Positions 26,631 through 35,642 of a stretch of 39,542 nucleotides of DNA are shown here, piece after piece (positions within the stretch are counted from its first letter, which is position 1; each line of letters opens with the position of its first letter). Source of the DNA: Spirochaetota bacterium (GTDB lineage: Bacteria > Spirochaetota > Spirochaetia > ARS1246). The position numbers and the translations under genes are program-made. The notes beneath the pieces were generated by a model. The model saw only the letters and a list, made by a program, of their open reading frames with translations. It was not told the origin of the DNA and did no database searches. The stretch covers positions 1-39,542 of the forward strand of contig JAJRYZ010000025.1 of assembly GCA_024275515.1 (NCBI GenBank), given 5' to 3'.

Positions 26631-26877
26631 CGCACAACGCCACCCCGACCATTTGCTGTCCGTGGCCTGCATTCGCGACTGCGACGAACTTCCTGTCGGA
26701 AACATCGAAATCAGAAAGCTCGTCGTGATCGGGAAACTCGGCGTACGAATTGCCGCTTTTCGTGATAGTGACGAGATCCTCTTCCGGTAGCTTCCAGCGA
26801 TTGTCATGAACCCACTTCATGAAAGAGTCGCCTGGACCCGGTTGGCCGCTCACTCGGGATCTGAATTGTGCGGTCGT
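26544..26877 (-). pseudogene. frameshifted remnant of a PIN-like domain protein
   Basis: Two minus-strand frames together spell the C-terminal half of a known type of PIN-like (putative ribonuclease toxin) protein. The first runs from SGQPGPGDSFMKWVHDNRW through ITKSGNSYAEFPDHDE to DRKFVAVANA; the second continues from QATDSKWSGW to FLCPDYVEAKHAK. They join at about 26669-26671, where a short segment of roughly eight residues is missing and the frame changes. The N-terminal half with the first catalytic aspartates is absent. From memory of the family, intact members have AHP-like residues between these two parts. It lies 90 bases beyond the end of the oxidoreductase gene. Probably dead; an inherited remnant of a mobile toxin-type gene. 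Confidence 0.5.
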
Positions 26878-26970
26878 CGGTGTGCCCGTGGAACGGCGGA
26901 GGGAACAAAGAGGGGACGCGCGCATACGGCGGAAGAACTCGCTTCGTACAGGTTTGGCCCGCTCGCGTGC

Positions 26971-28029
26971 TCAAACGGAGGGTCGCACCGGTGCGCCGGT
27001 TCGCGCGGACTCCAGCACGGCCAGTGCGACCGCGAGCGAGCGGGTGGCGTCGCAGGAGTCGATCTGCGGTTTTTCAACGCCCCGTATCACGCGGCGAAAG
27101 TGCTCGAGTTGGATTTCGAGCGGGTCGGCCGGCTCAACTGAGACGACGCTCCTTTTCAGGGGGTGCCGCCACCCCGTGTGCCGCTTATCCGCGTAGCGCC
27201 ACAGCTCCATCCGGGGAAAGGCCAATGATCCGTCGGTTCCGAGAAAGTGGTAGCAGTTCTCTTCGGCGTGGAAATAGTAGGGATTCTCCGCGGAACAGAT
27301 TTCATACGACCACGGGGCCGCCGCGGCGTCCGACGCCATGACCGTGCCGATCGCTCCGTTGTCGAACGACAGGGTAACGCCGACGGTATCTTCAACGTCC
27401 AGTTTTCGCGCGTTCGAAGAAGATAGGGCGTTCACCAAGCCAATCTCGCCGCATATATGGCGGAGAGTATCCAGATCGTGAATGAGGTTAATAAGCGTCG
27501 GACCGCCGCCGGGGCGTTCGCGCCTCCAGTCGGTCGAAAAGTACTCCTCCGGCTTGCAGAGCGCCCAAAGAACCGATACTCCGAGCAACCTGCCGACGGC
27601 CCCGTTCCTTACCATCGATCGGGCTGTCCTGACAAGCGGATTGTAGCGTCGGTGGTGCCCGACGAGAACCGATATCCCGCCGTCGAAGGCGGATTTTTCA
27701 ATACGCCGCGCCTCTTCGAGGGAATCGGCGATCGGTTTTTCGATAAGGACGTGAACCGACCGGCGCGCGCAAAGGTCGGCACAAACGCCGTGCAACGCGT
27801 TCGGCACGGCTATGACCGCACCGTCCGGCCGCTCTCGCTCAAGGAGAGCTTCGATGTCTTCGTAGAAAACGGTCTGCGCCTCTTCGGCGACGGATCTCCG
27901 GGTCGGATCGATATCGCAGACGCCGGCTAAATCGCAGGATTCGCTTCGACCGACCAACATGGCGTGCTTTCTGCCGATCAGGCCGGCGCCGACAACGGCT
28001 ATTCGCACTCTGTGCATATCGACGGACAT
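26971..28029 (-). CDS. Gfo/Idh/MocA-family oxidoreductase
   Basis: An NAD(P)-dependent sugar or cyclitol dehydrogenase, 352 residues. The Rossmann motif GAGLIGRKH is at about 13-21, the family signature EKP (LIEKPIA) near 95, and GGGPTLINLIHDLD near 175 carries the His-Asp pair that sits at the active site. The ATG follows the stop of the aldolase gene without a gap; a second Met four codons on is an alternative start. It is the last gene of the carbohydrate locus. Substrate cannot be read from sequence; neighbouring isomerase, kinase and aldolase suggest a pentose, deoxyhexose or sugar acid. Confidence 0.93.
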   Translation of the reverse strand: MSVDMHRVRIAVVGAGLIGRKHAMLVGRSESCDLAGVCDIDPTRRSVAEEAQTVFYEDIEALLERERPDGAVIAVPNALHGVCADLCARRSVHVLIEKPIADSLEEARRIEKSAFDGGISVLVGHHRRYNPLVRTARSMVRNGAVGRLLGVSVLWALCKPEEYFSTDWRRERPGGGPTLINLIHDLDTLRHICGEIGLVNALSSSNARKLDVEDTVGVTLSFDNGAIGTVMASDAAAAPWSYEICSAENPYYFHAEENCYHFLGTDGSLAFPRMELWRYADKRHTGWRHPLKRSVVSVEPADPLEIQLEHFRRVIRGVEKPQIDSCDATRSLAVALAVLESARTGAPVRPSV

Positions 28030-28830
28030 CTACACCGCTTTTACCGCTTCGTCGGGACTTACCCCTTCGTTGATTACTCTATTGAGCGCCGCCGTCAGAG
28101 CTTTGGGCTTTTCGGACATAAAGATATTTCGGCCGAAAACTATTCCCCGGGCGCCCTGGGCAACACTCATCGCCGCTTTCGTGAGCACGTCGAGGTCGCT
28201 ATCCAGTTTCTCAGCGCCTATGGTAAACGCCGGCACCGGCAAGTTGTCCACCACTTCCCGGAAGGAGTCGGTGAGAAAACACTTGATGAGGTCGGCGCCG
28301 AGCTCGGCCATGACGCGTGTCACCCGTTTGACTTTGTTGTGAACTTCCTCGGGAGTCTTTTCCCGGTGTTCGACTACATAGCATTCACCGATCAACGGGA
28401 TTCCGAGCCGTTCTTTTTGCCTGACTACTTCGGAAAAGATCCGGACGTTCTCCGTTTCCATCTCTTCGTTTTCGTTTTCCAGAAACAGAGAGCAGATAAT
28501 CATCTCTCCGCCTGCCGCCACGGCCTCCTCGACCGTCGTGGCTATCGAGGTGAAACCCCGGCGATAATTCAGCGGATAGTAGAACGAAGAGGTCCAGTTT
28601 ATGCGCACGACGGGTACCGGACAGCTCCGCCGATTGAAAAGTTCACCGTGGCGCCTGAGCATGAATCGGGGCAGGAGCAGGGCGTCGGTGGCCATGCAGT
28701 TCTCGATCGCGCGGGCGGAATCCTCAATACCCGGTTGGTCCCCGTATTCCATTACATGGTCGAGGGCCGATATGACGAGGTTTTTTTTTCCATCGAACAT
28801 CTTGGCGATTCTCGTGCTGATTCCCGACAT
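28030..28830 (-). CDS. class I (FbaB/LsrF/DeoC-superfamily) aldolase
   Basis: A Schiff-base aldolase of 266 residues, acting on a phosphorylated ketose or a related compound. ALDHVMEYG near residue 22 matches the DHG-type start of FbaB/LsrF proteins. GADLIKCFLT carries the likely Schiff-base lysine K183, VPAFTIGAEK replaces the usual PVLIAGG, and ARGIVFGRNIFMS forms the phosphate-binding end of the barrel. The ATG at 28830 is preceded by AGGAGT; an earlier in-frame start at 28947 would overlap the kinase gene widely. It sits between the FGGY kinase and the dehydrogenase, so it probably cleaves the kinase product. Confidence 0.86.
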   Translation of the reverse strand: MSGISTRIAKMFDGKKNLVISALDHVMEYGDQPGIEDSARAIENCMATDALLLPRFMLRRHGELFNRRSCPVPVVRINWTSSFYYPLNYRRGFTSIATTVEEAVAAGGEMIICSLFLENENEEMETENVRIFSEVVRQKERLGIPLIGECYVVEHREKTPEEVHNKVKRVTRVMAELGADLIKCFLTDSFREVVDNLPVPAFTIGAEKLDSDLDVLTKAAMSVAQGARGIVFGRNIFMSEKPKALTAALNRVINEGVSPDEAVKAV

Positions 28831-28858
28831 ACGCACTCCTCTTGTTTGTCCGTTAACG

Positions 28859-30322
28859 TCATTCCAGTTCGAACCGAGCGCGGAAATCCCGGTACAGAGC
28901 GTGATAGAGCTCGACTTTTTCGACGTCCGGACTCTCGAGCCGCTCATCTGCTCTTACCTGACGCCAACCTTCCCGAAAATCGGTGAAGATTCCCACTCCT
29001 ACGCCCGCGAGAATGGCGGCCCCCAGCGCGCCGGCGTGAGAACCCGATGCGGGAATGTGGAGCGGCGACCCGACGGCGGCGGCGAGAATCCTCGGCCATA
29101 TCGGACTCTTCGTCGGGCCTCCCACCATGACGATTCTTCGGATACGGGTCGACAGCGAACCGCGAAGATGTTCGATCCTATTCTTGAGAAGAAAGGCGCA
29201 GCCCTCCATGAGCGCGCGGGAAAAAGAGCCGTCCGGCGCGGCGTCGCTCCGGCGGGCGATTTCCCCGGGCGCCTGCTTCCAGGGGTCGAGGAGGAGCCCG
29301 CCGGCGCCGGGCGGCGCCTCCTGGGCCGCTTCGTCGAAGTGCTTGTACAGGTCCTCTCTTTCGCCGAAACGGTTCTTGAGCAACGCATCGATTCTTTCCG
29401 CGACCGACGTCAGCGCAAACATGAGGCCCCAGCATCCGTCGGGAGAAAGAAACGGGTCGATGAGCATGCCGTTGTCGATACCCACCTCGCGGTCGCGAAC
29501 CGGGGCAAACACCACCCACGATGTGCCTGCGGATATCAAGAGATCACCTTCGTCGAACACTCCGGTGCTTCGGGCGGCGGCCGGATGATCGAAGCACCCG
29601 GTGACGATCATCGTGTCGGCAGAGAGCCCGGTCGCTCCGCACAAGGCCGGATTGATCCTCCCGGCGACGGCGCCGGACGGGACGATCTCGGGAAGGCTCG
29701 TTTCGTCGATTCCGAGGAATTCCAGCAAGGAAGGATTCCACGCTCGGGTCGTTTGATCATAGAGATAGAAGGTGGTGGCCTTGGACGGATCGACCACCAG
29801 GCCGCCGCAGAGCCTCCGGTACATGTAGTCGTTATTCATCGCGTAGTAGCGGGCCCTTGCCCAATGCGCGGGCATATTGTCCCGAAACCAGGCAAGCTGA
29901 GCGAGCGGCATCGTACCGTTCCACGGCCACCCGGCCCGCCGGTGGATTTGCTCGGCGTCAAGCTGCGGCCAGAGCTCGACCGCACTGTCGGCGGTGCGCC
30001 TATCGTTCCAGGAGATCGTGTTCGTTATCGGTGTGAAATCCTCGTCCAGGAGAACGGCGTTCCCGCTGGCGCCGCAGAAACTGATCGCCCGGATGGATCG
30101 TGGATTCGTGGAACGATCGACAAGTTCTCTGATAATCTCTACGACTCGGGCGAAATACTCCTCGGAGGTGAACTCGCAGTATTCGGGACGAGGATGAAGA
30201 TACGAGACTTCGCGCGACGCGCGGGCCATGATGTTGCCGCGAGTATCGACGAGTATTGCTTTTGTCGCGCTGGTTCCGAGATCGAATCCGATCAGTAGGT
30301 CTTCTTGAGTCACGCCGATCAT
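28859..30322 (-). CDS. FGGY-family carbohydrate kinase (xylulokinase-like)
   Basis: A sugar kinase of 487 residues that phosphorylates a ketose or polyol with ATP. The N-terminal phosphate loop is FDLGTSATK (13-21), the catalytic base is D245 in TGCFDHP and the second ATP-binding motif includes VGGPTKSPIW near 400. These contexts are closest to xylulokinase/ribulokinase-like members. Its ATG overlaps the stop of the amidohydrolase gene by four bases (ATGA), and the aldolase gene follows after 28 bases. It probably takes the product of the AraA/FucI-like isomerase two genes upstream. Confidence 0.94.
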   Translation of the reverse strand: MIGVTQEDLLIGFDLGTSATKAILVDTRGNIMARASREVSYLHPRPEYCEFTSEEYFARVVEIIRELVDRSTNPRSIRAISFCGASGNAVLLDEDFTPITNTISWNDRRTADSAVELWPQLDAEQIHRRAGWPWNGTMPLAQLAWFRDNMPAHWARARYYAMNNDYMYRRLCGGLVVDPSKATTFYLYDQTTRAWNPSLLEFLGIDETSLPEIVPSGAVAGRINPALCGATGLSADTMIVTGCFDHPAAARSTGVFDEGDLLISAGTSWVVFAPVRDREVGIDNGMLIDPFLSPDGCWGLMFALTSVAERIDALLKNRFGEREDLYKHFDEAAQEAPPGAGGLLLDPWKQAPGEIARRSDAAPDGSFSRALMEGCAFLLKNRIEHLRGSLSTRIRRIVMVGGPTKSPIWPRILAAAVGSPLHIPASGSHAGALGAAILAGVGVGIFTDFREGWRQVRADERLESPDVEKVELYHALYRDFRARFELE

Positions 30323-31377
30323 CCTTCCCTGAAGGTATATCCCGATGCTTCAATAAGCCGTTTGGCGTTATTGTAAAAAAGATCCTCCAGGTCGGCCTCG
30401 GTCAGCCCCGTTTCCTCGGCGGCCCGAAGTATCGATCTGATCTCTTCGTAGAGAAAAAAGGTGAGTTTATTCGCTTCCTCGCCGTCGGCCTCCCGCATGT
30501 TCTTGTCGTCCGAGACGTCTCCGTAGAGGCCTCTCGGAACAACGTTGATATAGAGACCGTTTTCGCAGATGCGGCGCATCCTCATCCTGGTGACCGGCAG
30601 ATCGCTACCGAAAAGCAGCCGTCGGGGGCCGAGGGTCTCCATCGCCCGCGCGAAAACCCACGCGTTCGTATTCGCGGAGACGTCGAACACGAGACGATCG
30701 GTCTCGGAAAGTATCTCCAAAGCGTCGCCGAGGTCCTCTTCACAGTACGCCCGACCGAGGTGCGCGAGCACGAGATGGAGACGCCGGTACATTCGTTCGA
30801 TTTCGAGGATTTGCGCGATATTCACCGGATCCCGCAGCCTCGTCGGACGCGGAATATGAAGCATAACGATGAGCCCGAGGCGATCCAGAACCTCCAGATG
30901 AGTGTGGGGGAGAAAATCAAAAATCCTGACTTCGTCGCCCGGAAGATACGAAGGGGCGTTATTGAGGTACACCTTGATTCCCTGGCGATTTTCCGAAACA
31001 AGTCGCTTCTCCAACACCTCGGGCGGCAGCGACGGATGGACGTAGAGCAGCGAAGGGACCTTCGCCCGCGCGGCGGCTCCCAGGGTGTAGGAGTTGAGCT
31101 CGTCGATTCGATCGGTCGGCTGGACTCCGGAGAAAATCAGAGGAGTTACCACTTTACCGGGAAAGAGAAGGCGATAAGTCTCTTGAAGGTCCTCGATCGG
31201 GTTGATTTTCGCCACGAGAGAAGGCCAGGAGGCAAGGCGCTTATCACGCGAGTCGGCCGACTGAACGTGGGGTATCGTCGTCACGTGGGTGTGACAATCG
31301 ATAATCCGGGCGGGGAGCCGGTCGTGAAGTTCGTTTCGGTAGCATTGGGTGTCGGTTTCTTTTACTTCGAACAGCAT
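30319..31377 (-). CDS. amidohydrolase (COG2159-type TIM barrel), first of two
   Basis: A metal-dependent hydrolase of 352 residues. The expected metal ligands are H29 and H31 in DCHTHV, H174 in VMLHIPR, H206 in VLAHLGR and D259 in FGSDLP. Family members act as lactonases or decarboxylases on sugar-acid or aromatic substrates. It begins directly at the isomerase stop (TAAATG) and ends in an ATGA overlap with the FGGY kinase, so it belongs to the same pathway. A lactone or sugar-acid step is plausible. It is clearly a paralogue of the protein at 38290-39327. Confidence 0.88.
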   Translation of the reverse strand: MLFEVKETDTQCYRNELHDRLPARIIDCHTHVTTIPHVQSADSRDKRLASWPSLVAKINPIEDLQETYRLLFPGKVVTPLIFSGVQPTDRIDELNSYTLGAAARAKVPSLLYVHPSLPPEVLEKRLVSENRQGIKVYLNNAPSYLPGDEVRIFDFLPHTHLEVLDRLGLIVMLHIPRPTRLRDPVNIAQILEIERMYRRLHLVLAHLGRAYCEEDLGDALEILSETDRLVFDVSANTNAWVFARAMETLGPRRLLFGSDLPVTRMRMRRICENGLYINVVPRGLYGDVSDDKNMREADGEEANKLTFFLYEEIRSILRAAEETGLTEADLEDLFYNNAKRLIEASGYTFREG

Positions 31378-32775
31378 TTACGCAGTCTCCGTGTCGATGG
31401 TCCTGTAATCGAAACCGAGCTGCCGCGAGAAGAGCGAAAGCTCATACAGGATATTCCCTCTGGCGATGTAGATATGATGTCCCCCGCCGTGGGCGGCGTA
31501 TTGTTCAAGGAAAGCTCCCACCGGGATTCGTGTGCTCACCTGATAGTGGGGACCGGAAATGTCCTCGAGAATCGGGGTATCGACGATTTCAAGCAATCCC
31601 GCAACCAGCCGATATCCGCCGCCTCGAACCGGAGACAGGTTCACAAAAGTAACGTCACCGGGTTCGGCCTGGAATCGATATATGATGCTCGTATTCGGGT
31701 TGAGCAGCGCCTCTCGACTTATCAGGCGTGGAGAAGAGCCCGTCTTGACAAACCGACCGTCGGTTTCGCCCATATGGCTCATGAGAATCCGGTTATTCTT
31801 CCAATCGGCGCAGAAAAACTCATCGAATTTCGCCGCTTGTGACAGTACGTTCAAAGGGCGGCCGAGGGTCGCCGTGAGCACGTCGCCCTCCCCGCCGTAG
31901 CCGATCCCTGAGGACATGAGTGCGCTGCAGGCGTAGAAAGGAGTAGGCATACTCCGCCCGATGTGTTGAAAGTTCATCGTATAGGCGCTCATGCCTTCGT
32001 TTTCCACTATGTTTCGAAGCGCGAGGTAGTCTCTCACGGCCTGCTCGTGGTCGCGTTCGGAGATTTCAGAGACATCCCACACACGACGGTCTTCTTCGAT
32101 CCGGCGTCTCACCGACGCGTCGTCGACGGCCTGTGATTCCCGGACGATCCGTTCCACCGGAACCTCGGCGACGGTTGTGCCGAAATCGGTCGCGAGGTCG
32201 GCGAAGTCTACGGCGAAATCCCCCATTCCTTCAAAAGGGGTTCCGGTGATGCCGACCTTCTGATTCTTCATCAAGGCCCCGGCGCGGAAGGCGGAAACAG
32301 TCTTTTCCATTTTCTCCGCAAACGCCCCGTCGTCCGGATGACCCGCGATTGCGGTGAACTTCACGTCTCTGGAGGTGAGAACGCCGGCTAAGTCCATGAC
32401 GCCGTGTATTCCATGGTTGCGCATCAGGTAGTCTTTTTCCATCGCTTCGAAGGTGAACTCCGGCGTGATGTCGATGAGAAGAATCGGAAGACGCAGGCTT
32501 TCAAGATAATCGGCGATGAGCAAACTGGGAGAATAGGCGAGATGAACCGTCACGAGAAAAGAGACGCCCTCCTCGGTAAAAAGGCGGGAAGCTTTCTCTA
32601 CGTGGGGCGTATCGAAGACGACCCCCGGAGTGACGACGCCGACACCGCATTTTTCGAGGCGCTCTTCGACGGTTTTTATGAACGGAACGAACTGCTCATG
32701 CCCGCCCGGGTTCGCGTCGTCGTAGAGTTTGAGATACAGAGGGAGAAAACCGGCCTTGATGACTTTTCCGGACAT
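31378..32775 (-). CDS. L-fucose/L-arabinose isomerase-family protein
   Basis: An aldose-ketose isomerase of 465 residues, probably manganese-dependent. The ligands of E. coli AraA (E306, E333, H450) have likely counterparts in E296 (GGEGD), E337 (MSHMGE) and H434 (GGGHH). The N-terminal two-thirds follow the layout of this superfamily, but the protein is only distantly like either AraA or FucI, so the substrate could be L-fucose, L-arabinose, D-arabinose or a related sugar. ATG 32775 is preceded by GGAGGTT. It heads the five-gene catabolic operon behind a clear promoter. Confidence 0.83.
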   Translation of the reverse strand: MSGKVIKAGFLPLYLKLYDDANPGGHEQFVPFIKTVEERLEKCGVGVVTPGVVFDTPHVEKASRLFTEEGVSFLVTVHLAYSPSLLIADYLESLRLPILLIDITPEFTFEAMEKDYLMRNHGIHGVMDLAGVLTSRDVKFTAIAGHPDDGAFAEKMEKTVSAFRAGALMKNQKVGITGTPFEGMGDFAVDFADLATDFGTTVAEVPVERIVRESQAVDDASVRRRIEEDRRVWDVSEISERDHEQAVRDYLALRNIVENEGMSAYTMNFQHIGRSMPTPFYACSALMSSGIGYGGEGDVLTATLGRPLNVLSQAAKFDEFFCADWKNNRILMSHMGETDGRFVKTGSSPRLISREALLNPNTSIIYRFQAEPGDVTFVNLSPVRGGGYRLVAGLLEIVDTPILEDISGPHYQVSTRIPVGAFLEQYAAHGGGHHIYIARGNILYELSLFSRQLGFDYRTIDTETA

Positions 32776-32804
32776 ACAGAACCTCCGCGTGTCGCATTGC
32801 ACTC

Positions 32805-32833
32805 ATCCTACCGGCGGCCTAATCCTCTGTCAA
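32805..32833 (-). promoter_or_regulatory. sigma-70 promoter of the isomerase operon
   Basis: TTGACA (32833-32828) and TAGGAT (32810-32805) are 17 bases apart on the minus strand. Transcription would begin near 32798, about 23 bases before the isomerase ATG, leaving room for its GGAGG. Confidence 0.7.
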
Positions 32834-32845
32834 ACCGCAAATGAT

Positions 32846-32874
32846 CGAAACAAGTCATGACATGCGCGAAACAA
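32846..32874 (-). promoter_or_regulatory. direct repeat TTGTTTCG, candidate DeoR operator
   Basis: Two copies of TTGTTTCG (32853-32846 and 32874-32867, minus strand) start 21 bases apart, two helical turns, just upstream of the -35 box. DeoR-family regulators commonly bind repeated TTTCG-like sequences, and a DeoR gene lies immediately upstream. A GTCATGAC palindrome lies between them. Confidence 0.45.
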
Positions 32875-32985
32875 TCAGTTTTTCCTTGAAAATAAACCGT
32901 TTCTATCACATCGTACGCCAAATACACGCATCAATTGCATGCACGTTGAGCAACTGATCAACTCCGGGCAAAGTGAAGACCCGCT

Positions 32986-33011
32986 CGTCGCCGGCGGCCG
33001 CGCCGGCGACG
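32986..33011. other. 11-bp perfect hairpin after the DeoR gene
   Basis: CGTCGCCGGCG and its complement flank a GCCG loop, 22 bases beyond the DeoR stop. No T-run follows on the minus strand, so it may slow or end transcription with help, or protect the 3' end of the transporter/regulator messenger. Confidence 0.5.
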
Positions 33012-33032
33012 CTCCGATCGCGCGGCGGTCTT

Positions 33033-33818
33033 TCAGTCCATCGGTACAACTTCGATATGCGCCCCGCCGGCGCGATAGACCTCCACCTCTTCAGAAGAGA
33101 TTCCGTCATCGGTAATAATAAGCGACACATCGTTCAGGCCGGCGTAGGTCATAAGAGAGCTCTTTCCGAACTTCTCGGAGTCCGCCAGCACGTAGATCTC
33201 GCCCGAGTTCCTTCCGACGATATCGTTCATCCGGTTGGTCCATTCGTCGGTCGTCATGAGTCCTTTCTTGGGATGAATCGCGTCGGCGCCGAAAAACGAC
33301 TTGTTCGTATAGAGCGATTGAAGCGCCTTCTCCGCCAGCTGGCCGCAGGTGTCGCGCCGGTTGAGCCGAACCTCACCGCCGGCGAGAATCACCTTGCAGT
33401 AGCGCGCAAGTTTTTCATAGTTCAGCAATGAATTGGTGACGATGACCAGTTCCTTCAATTCGCCGGATTCCAATCGCGTTACCAACGCCTCGGCCAGCTT
33501 CAGAATCGTAGTGCCCGAATCGAGAAACAGAAGATCCCCGGACTCAACCAGTTCTAAAGCCCGTTCGGCGATTCTGGCTTTCTCCCGCAGCCTGGTCGTG
33601 TTCGAGAGTACGTAGGAGTAGGTGCCCTGAACCTCGGGAAAAATCTGTATTCCACCGTGAATACGCACGACATCCCCTTCCTTTGCCAAACGGGAAAAGA
33701 GCCTTCTTGTGGTAGCGGGGGAAATGCCGATGAGCTCGGAAGCTTCGCTCACGTCCATCTTTTTCTTGACCTGAAGCGACGCCATCAGCTTCTTTTTTCG
33801 GAGTTCGTATTTGTTCAT
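33033..33818 (-). CDS. DeoR-family transcriptional regulator
   Basis: A sugar-phosphate-responsive repressor, 261 residues. Residues 22-56 form the DeoR helix-turn-helix (ASELIGISPATTRRLFSRLA) followed by the wing VVRIHGG. The effector domain has the phosphate-binding DSGTT (100-104) and GGEVRLNRRDTCG, standard for the family. It is the last gene after the CUT1 permeases (gap ten bases) and lies just before the isomerase operon. It probably controls both, using the repeats upstream of the isomerase promoter, and senses a phosphorylated intermediate of this pathway. Confidence 0.94.
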   Translation of the reverse strand: MNKYELRKKKLMASLQVKKKMDVSEASELIGISPATTRRLFSRLAKEGDVVRIHGGIQIFPEVQGTYSYVLSNTTRLREKARIAERALELVESGDLLFLDSGTTILKLAEALVTRLESGELKELVIVTNSLLNYEKLARYCKVILAGGEVRLNRRDTCGQLAEKALQSLYTNKSFFGADAIHPKKGLMTTDEWTNRMNDIVGRNSGEIYVLADSEKFGKSSLMTYAGLNDVSLIITDDGISSEEVEVYRAGGAHIEVVPMD

Positions 33819-33828
33819 ATCCCGGTTG

Positions 33829-34674
33829 CTATCCCTTCATGCCCCCGGACAGCAACCCCGCGACGAAGCGCTTCTGCAGCGAGAAATAGAGAAGCACGAT
33901 CGGCAAGGTGTAGTACACGATTCCGGCCATGGCGTAGTTGTGCAGGGGGTTTTCTTTGGCGTCGGTATAGCCGACGGCAAGCTTCACGGCCAGATTCACT
34001 TTCTCTCCGGAAAGAAAAAGAGCGGGCATCAGATAATTGGACCAGGACCATTGAAAGGCGAATATCGCAGCTATGATAACCCCGGTCCGGACCAGAGGAA
34101 ACATGATTCGGAAAAACACCTGAAACCTTCCCGCGCCGTCAAGGGTCGCGGACTCCTCAAAAGACGCCGGGATAGTGGAGAAATACTGCTTGAAGAGAAA
34201 AATGATGAAAGGAAGTCCCGGTATTCCGTATACGATCCAGAAAACCCGCCTGTTGACCAGGCTCAATTTCGACATGACGATGAAAAGGGGAATAATCGTA
34301 ACCATGAAAGGTATCATCATCGTCGAAAGCATAATCATGAATATGGCGTTATTCTCCTTGACTCGAAACCGGGAAAAACCATACCCGGTGAGGCAACTGC
34401 CGAATATGACGGGCACGGAATAAAAGATCGACAGGATGAGAGAATTGGCGAGATACTTCCCGTAATACACCATTTCCCACGCGATTCGGTAGTTTTCCCA
34501 TATAGGTTTTTCGGGAAATACCTTGGCGGGAATCCTGTAAAGCTCCGCCATCGACTTGAGCGAAGTAACAACCATGCTGAGAATGGGAAGAAAGAAAACC
34601 AAAACGACGAGCGAGAGAATCGTGAAACGTGCTATTTGCGAAACTTTTTTCGAAGTAGAGTTTCCGAGCGACAT
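33829..34674 (-). CDS. CUT1 sugar ABC permease (MalG-like)
   Basis: Inner-membrane permease of 281 residues with six predicted helices. The EAA loop for the ATPase reads EESATLDGAGRFQVFFRIMF, and the C-terminus ends in VAGLLSGGMKG, typical of MalG-type subunits. The ATG at 34674 has GGGGAGG five bases upstream and overlaps the stop of the partner permease as TGATG; a GTG one codon earlier is possible. Pairs with the MalF-like permease encoded just before it. Confidence 0.95.
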   Translation of the reverse strand: MSLGNSTSKKVSQIARFTILSLVVLVFFLPILSMVVTSLKSMAELYRIPAKVFPEKPIWENYRIAWEMVYYGKYLANSLILSIFYSVPVIFGSCLTGYGFSRFRVKENNAIFMIMLSTMMIPFMVTIIPLFIVMSKLSLVNRRVFWIVYGIPGLPFIIFLFKQYFSTIPASFEESATLDGAGRFQVFFRIMFPLVRTGVIIAAIFAFQWSWSNYLMPALFLSGEKVNLAVKLAVGYTDAKENPLHNYAMAGIVYYTLPIVLLYFSLQKRFVAGLLSGGMKG

Positions 34675-35618
34675 CACTTCCTCCCCTCATACTCCGAGTA
34701 GATCCAAAACCCGCCGAATTTCACGAAAAGAATTGTGAAAATGAGGACAAAGAAGAAAAGCAGCCACAGCATGGACAGCCCGTAGGCGAATTTCTGCTGG
34801 GTTATGATCGTGTAGAAGCCTTTGGCCATGACAAAGAAAGTTTCCTTGGGAGGCGGAAATCTGGTCAGGTAGACTCCACGAATCGGCCGCGGATTCAGAA
34901 TAAAAGGTTGTATGAAAGCCTGCATAGCATAGATAAAACTCATTACGAGCTGAAAGAATACGAACGGGCTGATCAAAGGCATTGTGATGCGACGTAGTCG
35001 ACTGAAGTATCCGGCCCCGTCTATTTCGGCAACTTCATGGAGTTCCGAAGGTACGGTGCTCAAACCGCCGACGAAAATGATCATGCTCCATCCGGATTGC
35101 CAGATGCTTAGAGAAATAATCGATAAAAGAGGAGCCGTCTGCAACCAGGGAACGTTCTTTTCTATGATACCGAGATTGGACAAGAGTACGTTCAAAAGCC
35201 CGGTATCGTAGTTCAGGAAAATTCTGAATATCCAGCCGACGGCGACCAGCGGAATCATATAGGGGAAATATAGAATGGTTCTGAAAAAACCCTTCCCAAG
35301 CAGTTCATGTTCCAGCAGCAAAGCGAGGATCAAACCGATGCTCACGGCTAAGCCGGTGGAAGAGACGGTGTAGATGAACGTAGTAAGAAAGGAGTAGCCG
35401 ACCGCGGGATCCTTCAGAAGTTTAGCATAGTTGGCAAGCCCGACGAAATCTCCCTTGACGAACGCCGTTCGGGAGGTGAGAGAAACGACGAAGCCCCATG
35501 AAATCGGAAATACCTGGAGCACGAGGAATCCCAACAGCCAGGGCGCAATAAAGATATAGAAGGATATTCTCTTTTTTCTTTCGAGTCCCAGTCCGCGCGA
35601 TCCGGCAATCTCCGCCAT
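34674..35618 (-). CDS. CUT1 sugar ABC permease (MalF-like)
   Basis: Inner-membrane permease of 314 residues, six predicted helices, the first at about 22-42 (FYIFIAPWLLGFLVLQVF). The EAA loop reads ELHEVAEIDGAGYFSRLRRI. ATG 35618 is chosen because GGGGG lies six bases before it; the ATG two codons upstream (35624) abuts that ribosome site. It follows the binding-protein gene after an 85-base gap with a strong hairpin. The cluster has no ATPase gene, so these permeases probably share a general MsmK/UgpC-type ATPase encoded elsewhere. Confidence 0.95.
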   Translation of the reverse strand: MAEIAGSRGLGLERKKRISFYIFIAPWLLGFLVLQVFPISWGFVVSLTSRTAFVKGDFVGLANYAKLLKDPAVGYSFLTTFIYTVSSTGLAVSIGLILALLLEHELLGKGFFRTILYFPYMIPLVAVGWIFRIFLNYDTGLLNVLLSNLGIIEKNVPWLQTAPLLSIISLSIWQSGWSMIIFVGGLSTVPSELHEVAEIDGAGYFSRLRRITMPLISPFVFFQLVMSFIYAMQAFIQPFILNPRPIRGVYLTRFPPPKETFFVMAKGFYTIITQQKFAYGLSMLWLLFFFVLIFTILFVKFGGFWIYSEYEGRK

Positions 35619-35642
35619 GTCCATCCCCCTTCCCGCAGAGAT

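Noticed and set aside
28601-30298. 565-codon plus-strand frame over the kinase gene
   Set aside because: Antisense shadow without domains; the FGGY kinase on the minus strand is complete.
30256-31842. 528-codon plus-strand frame over the amidohydrolase and isomerase genes
   Set aside because: Spans the junction of two well-supported minus-strand genes and has no recognisable domain.
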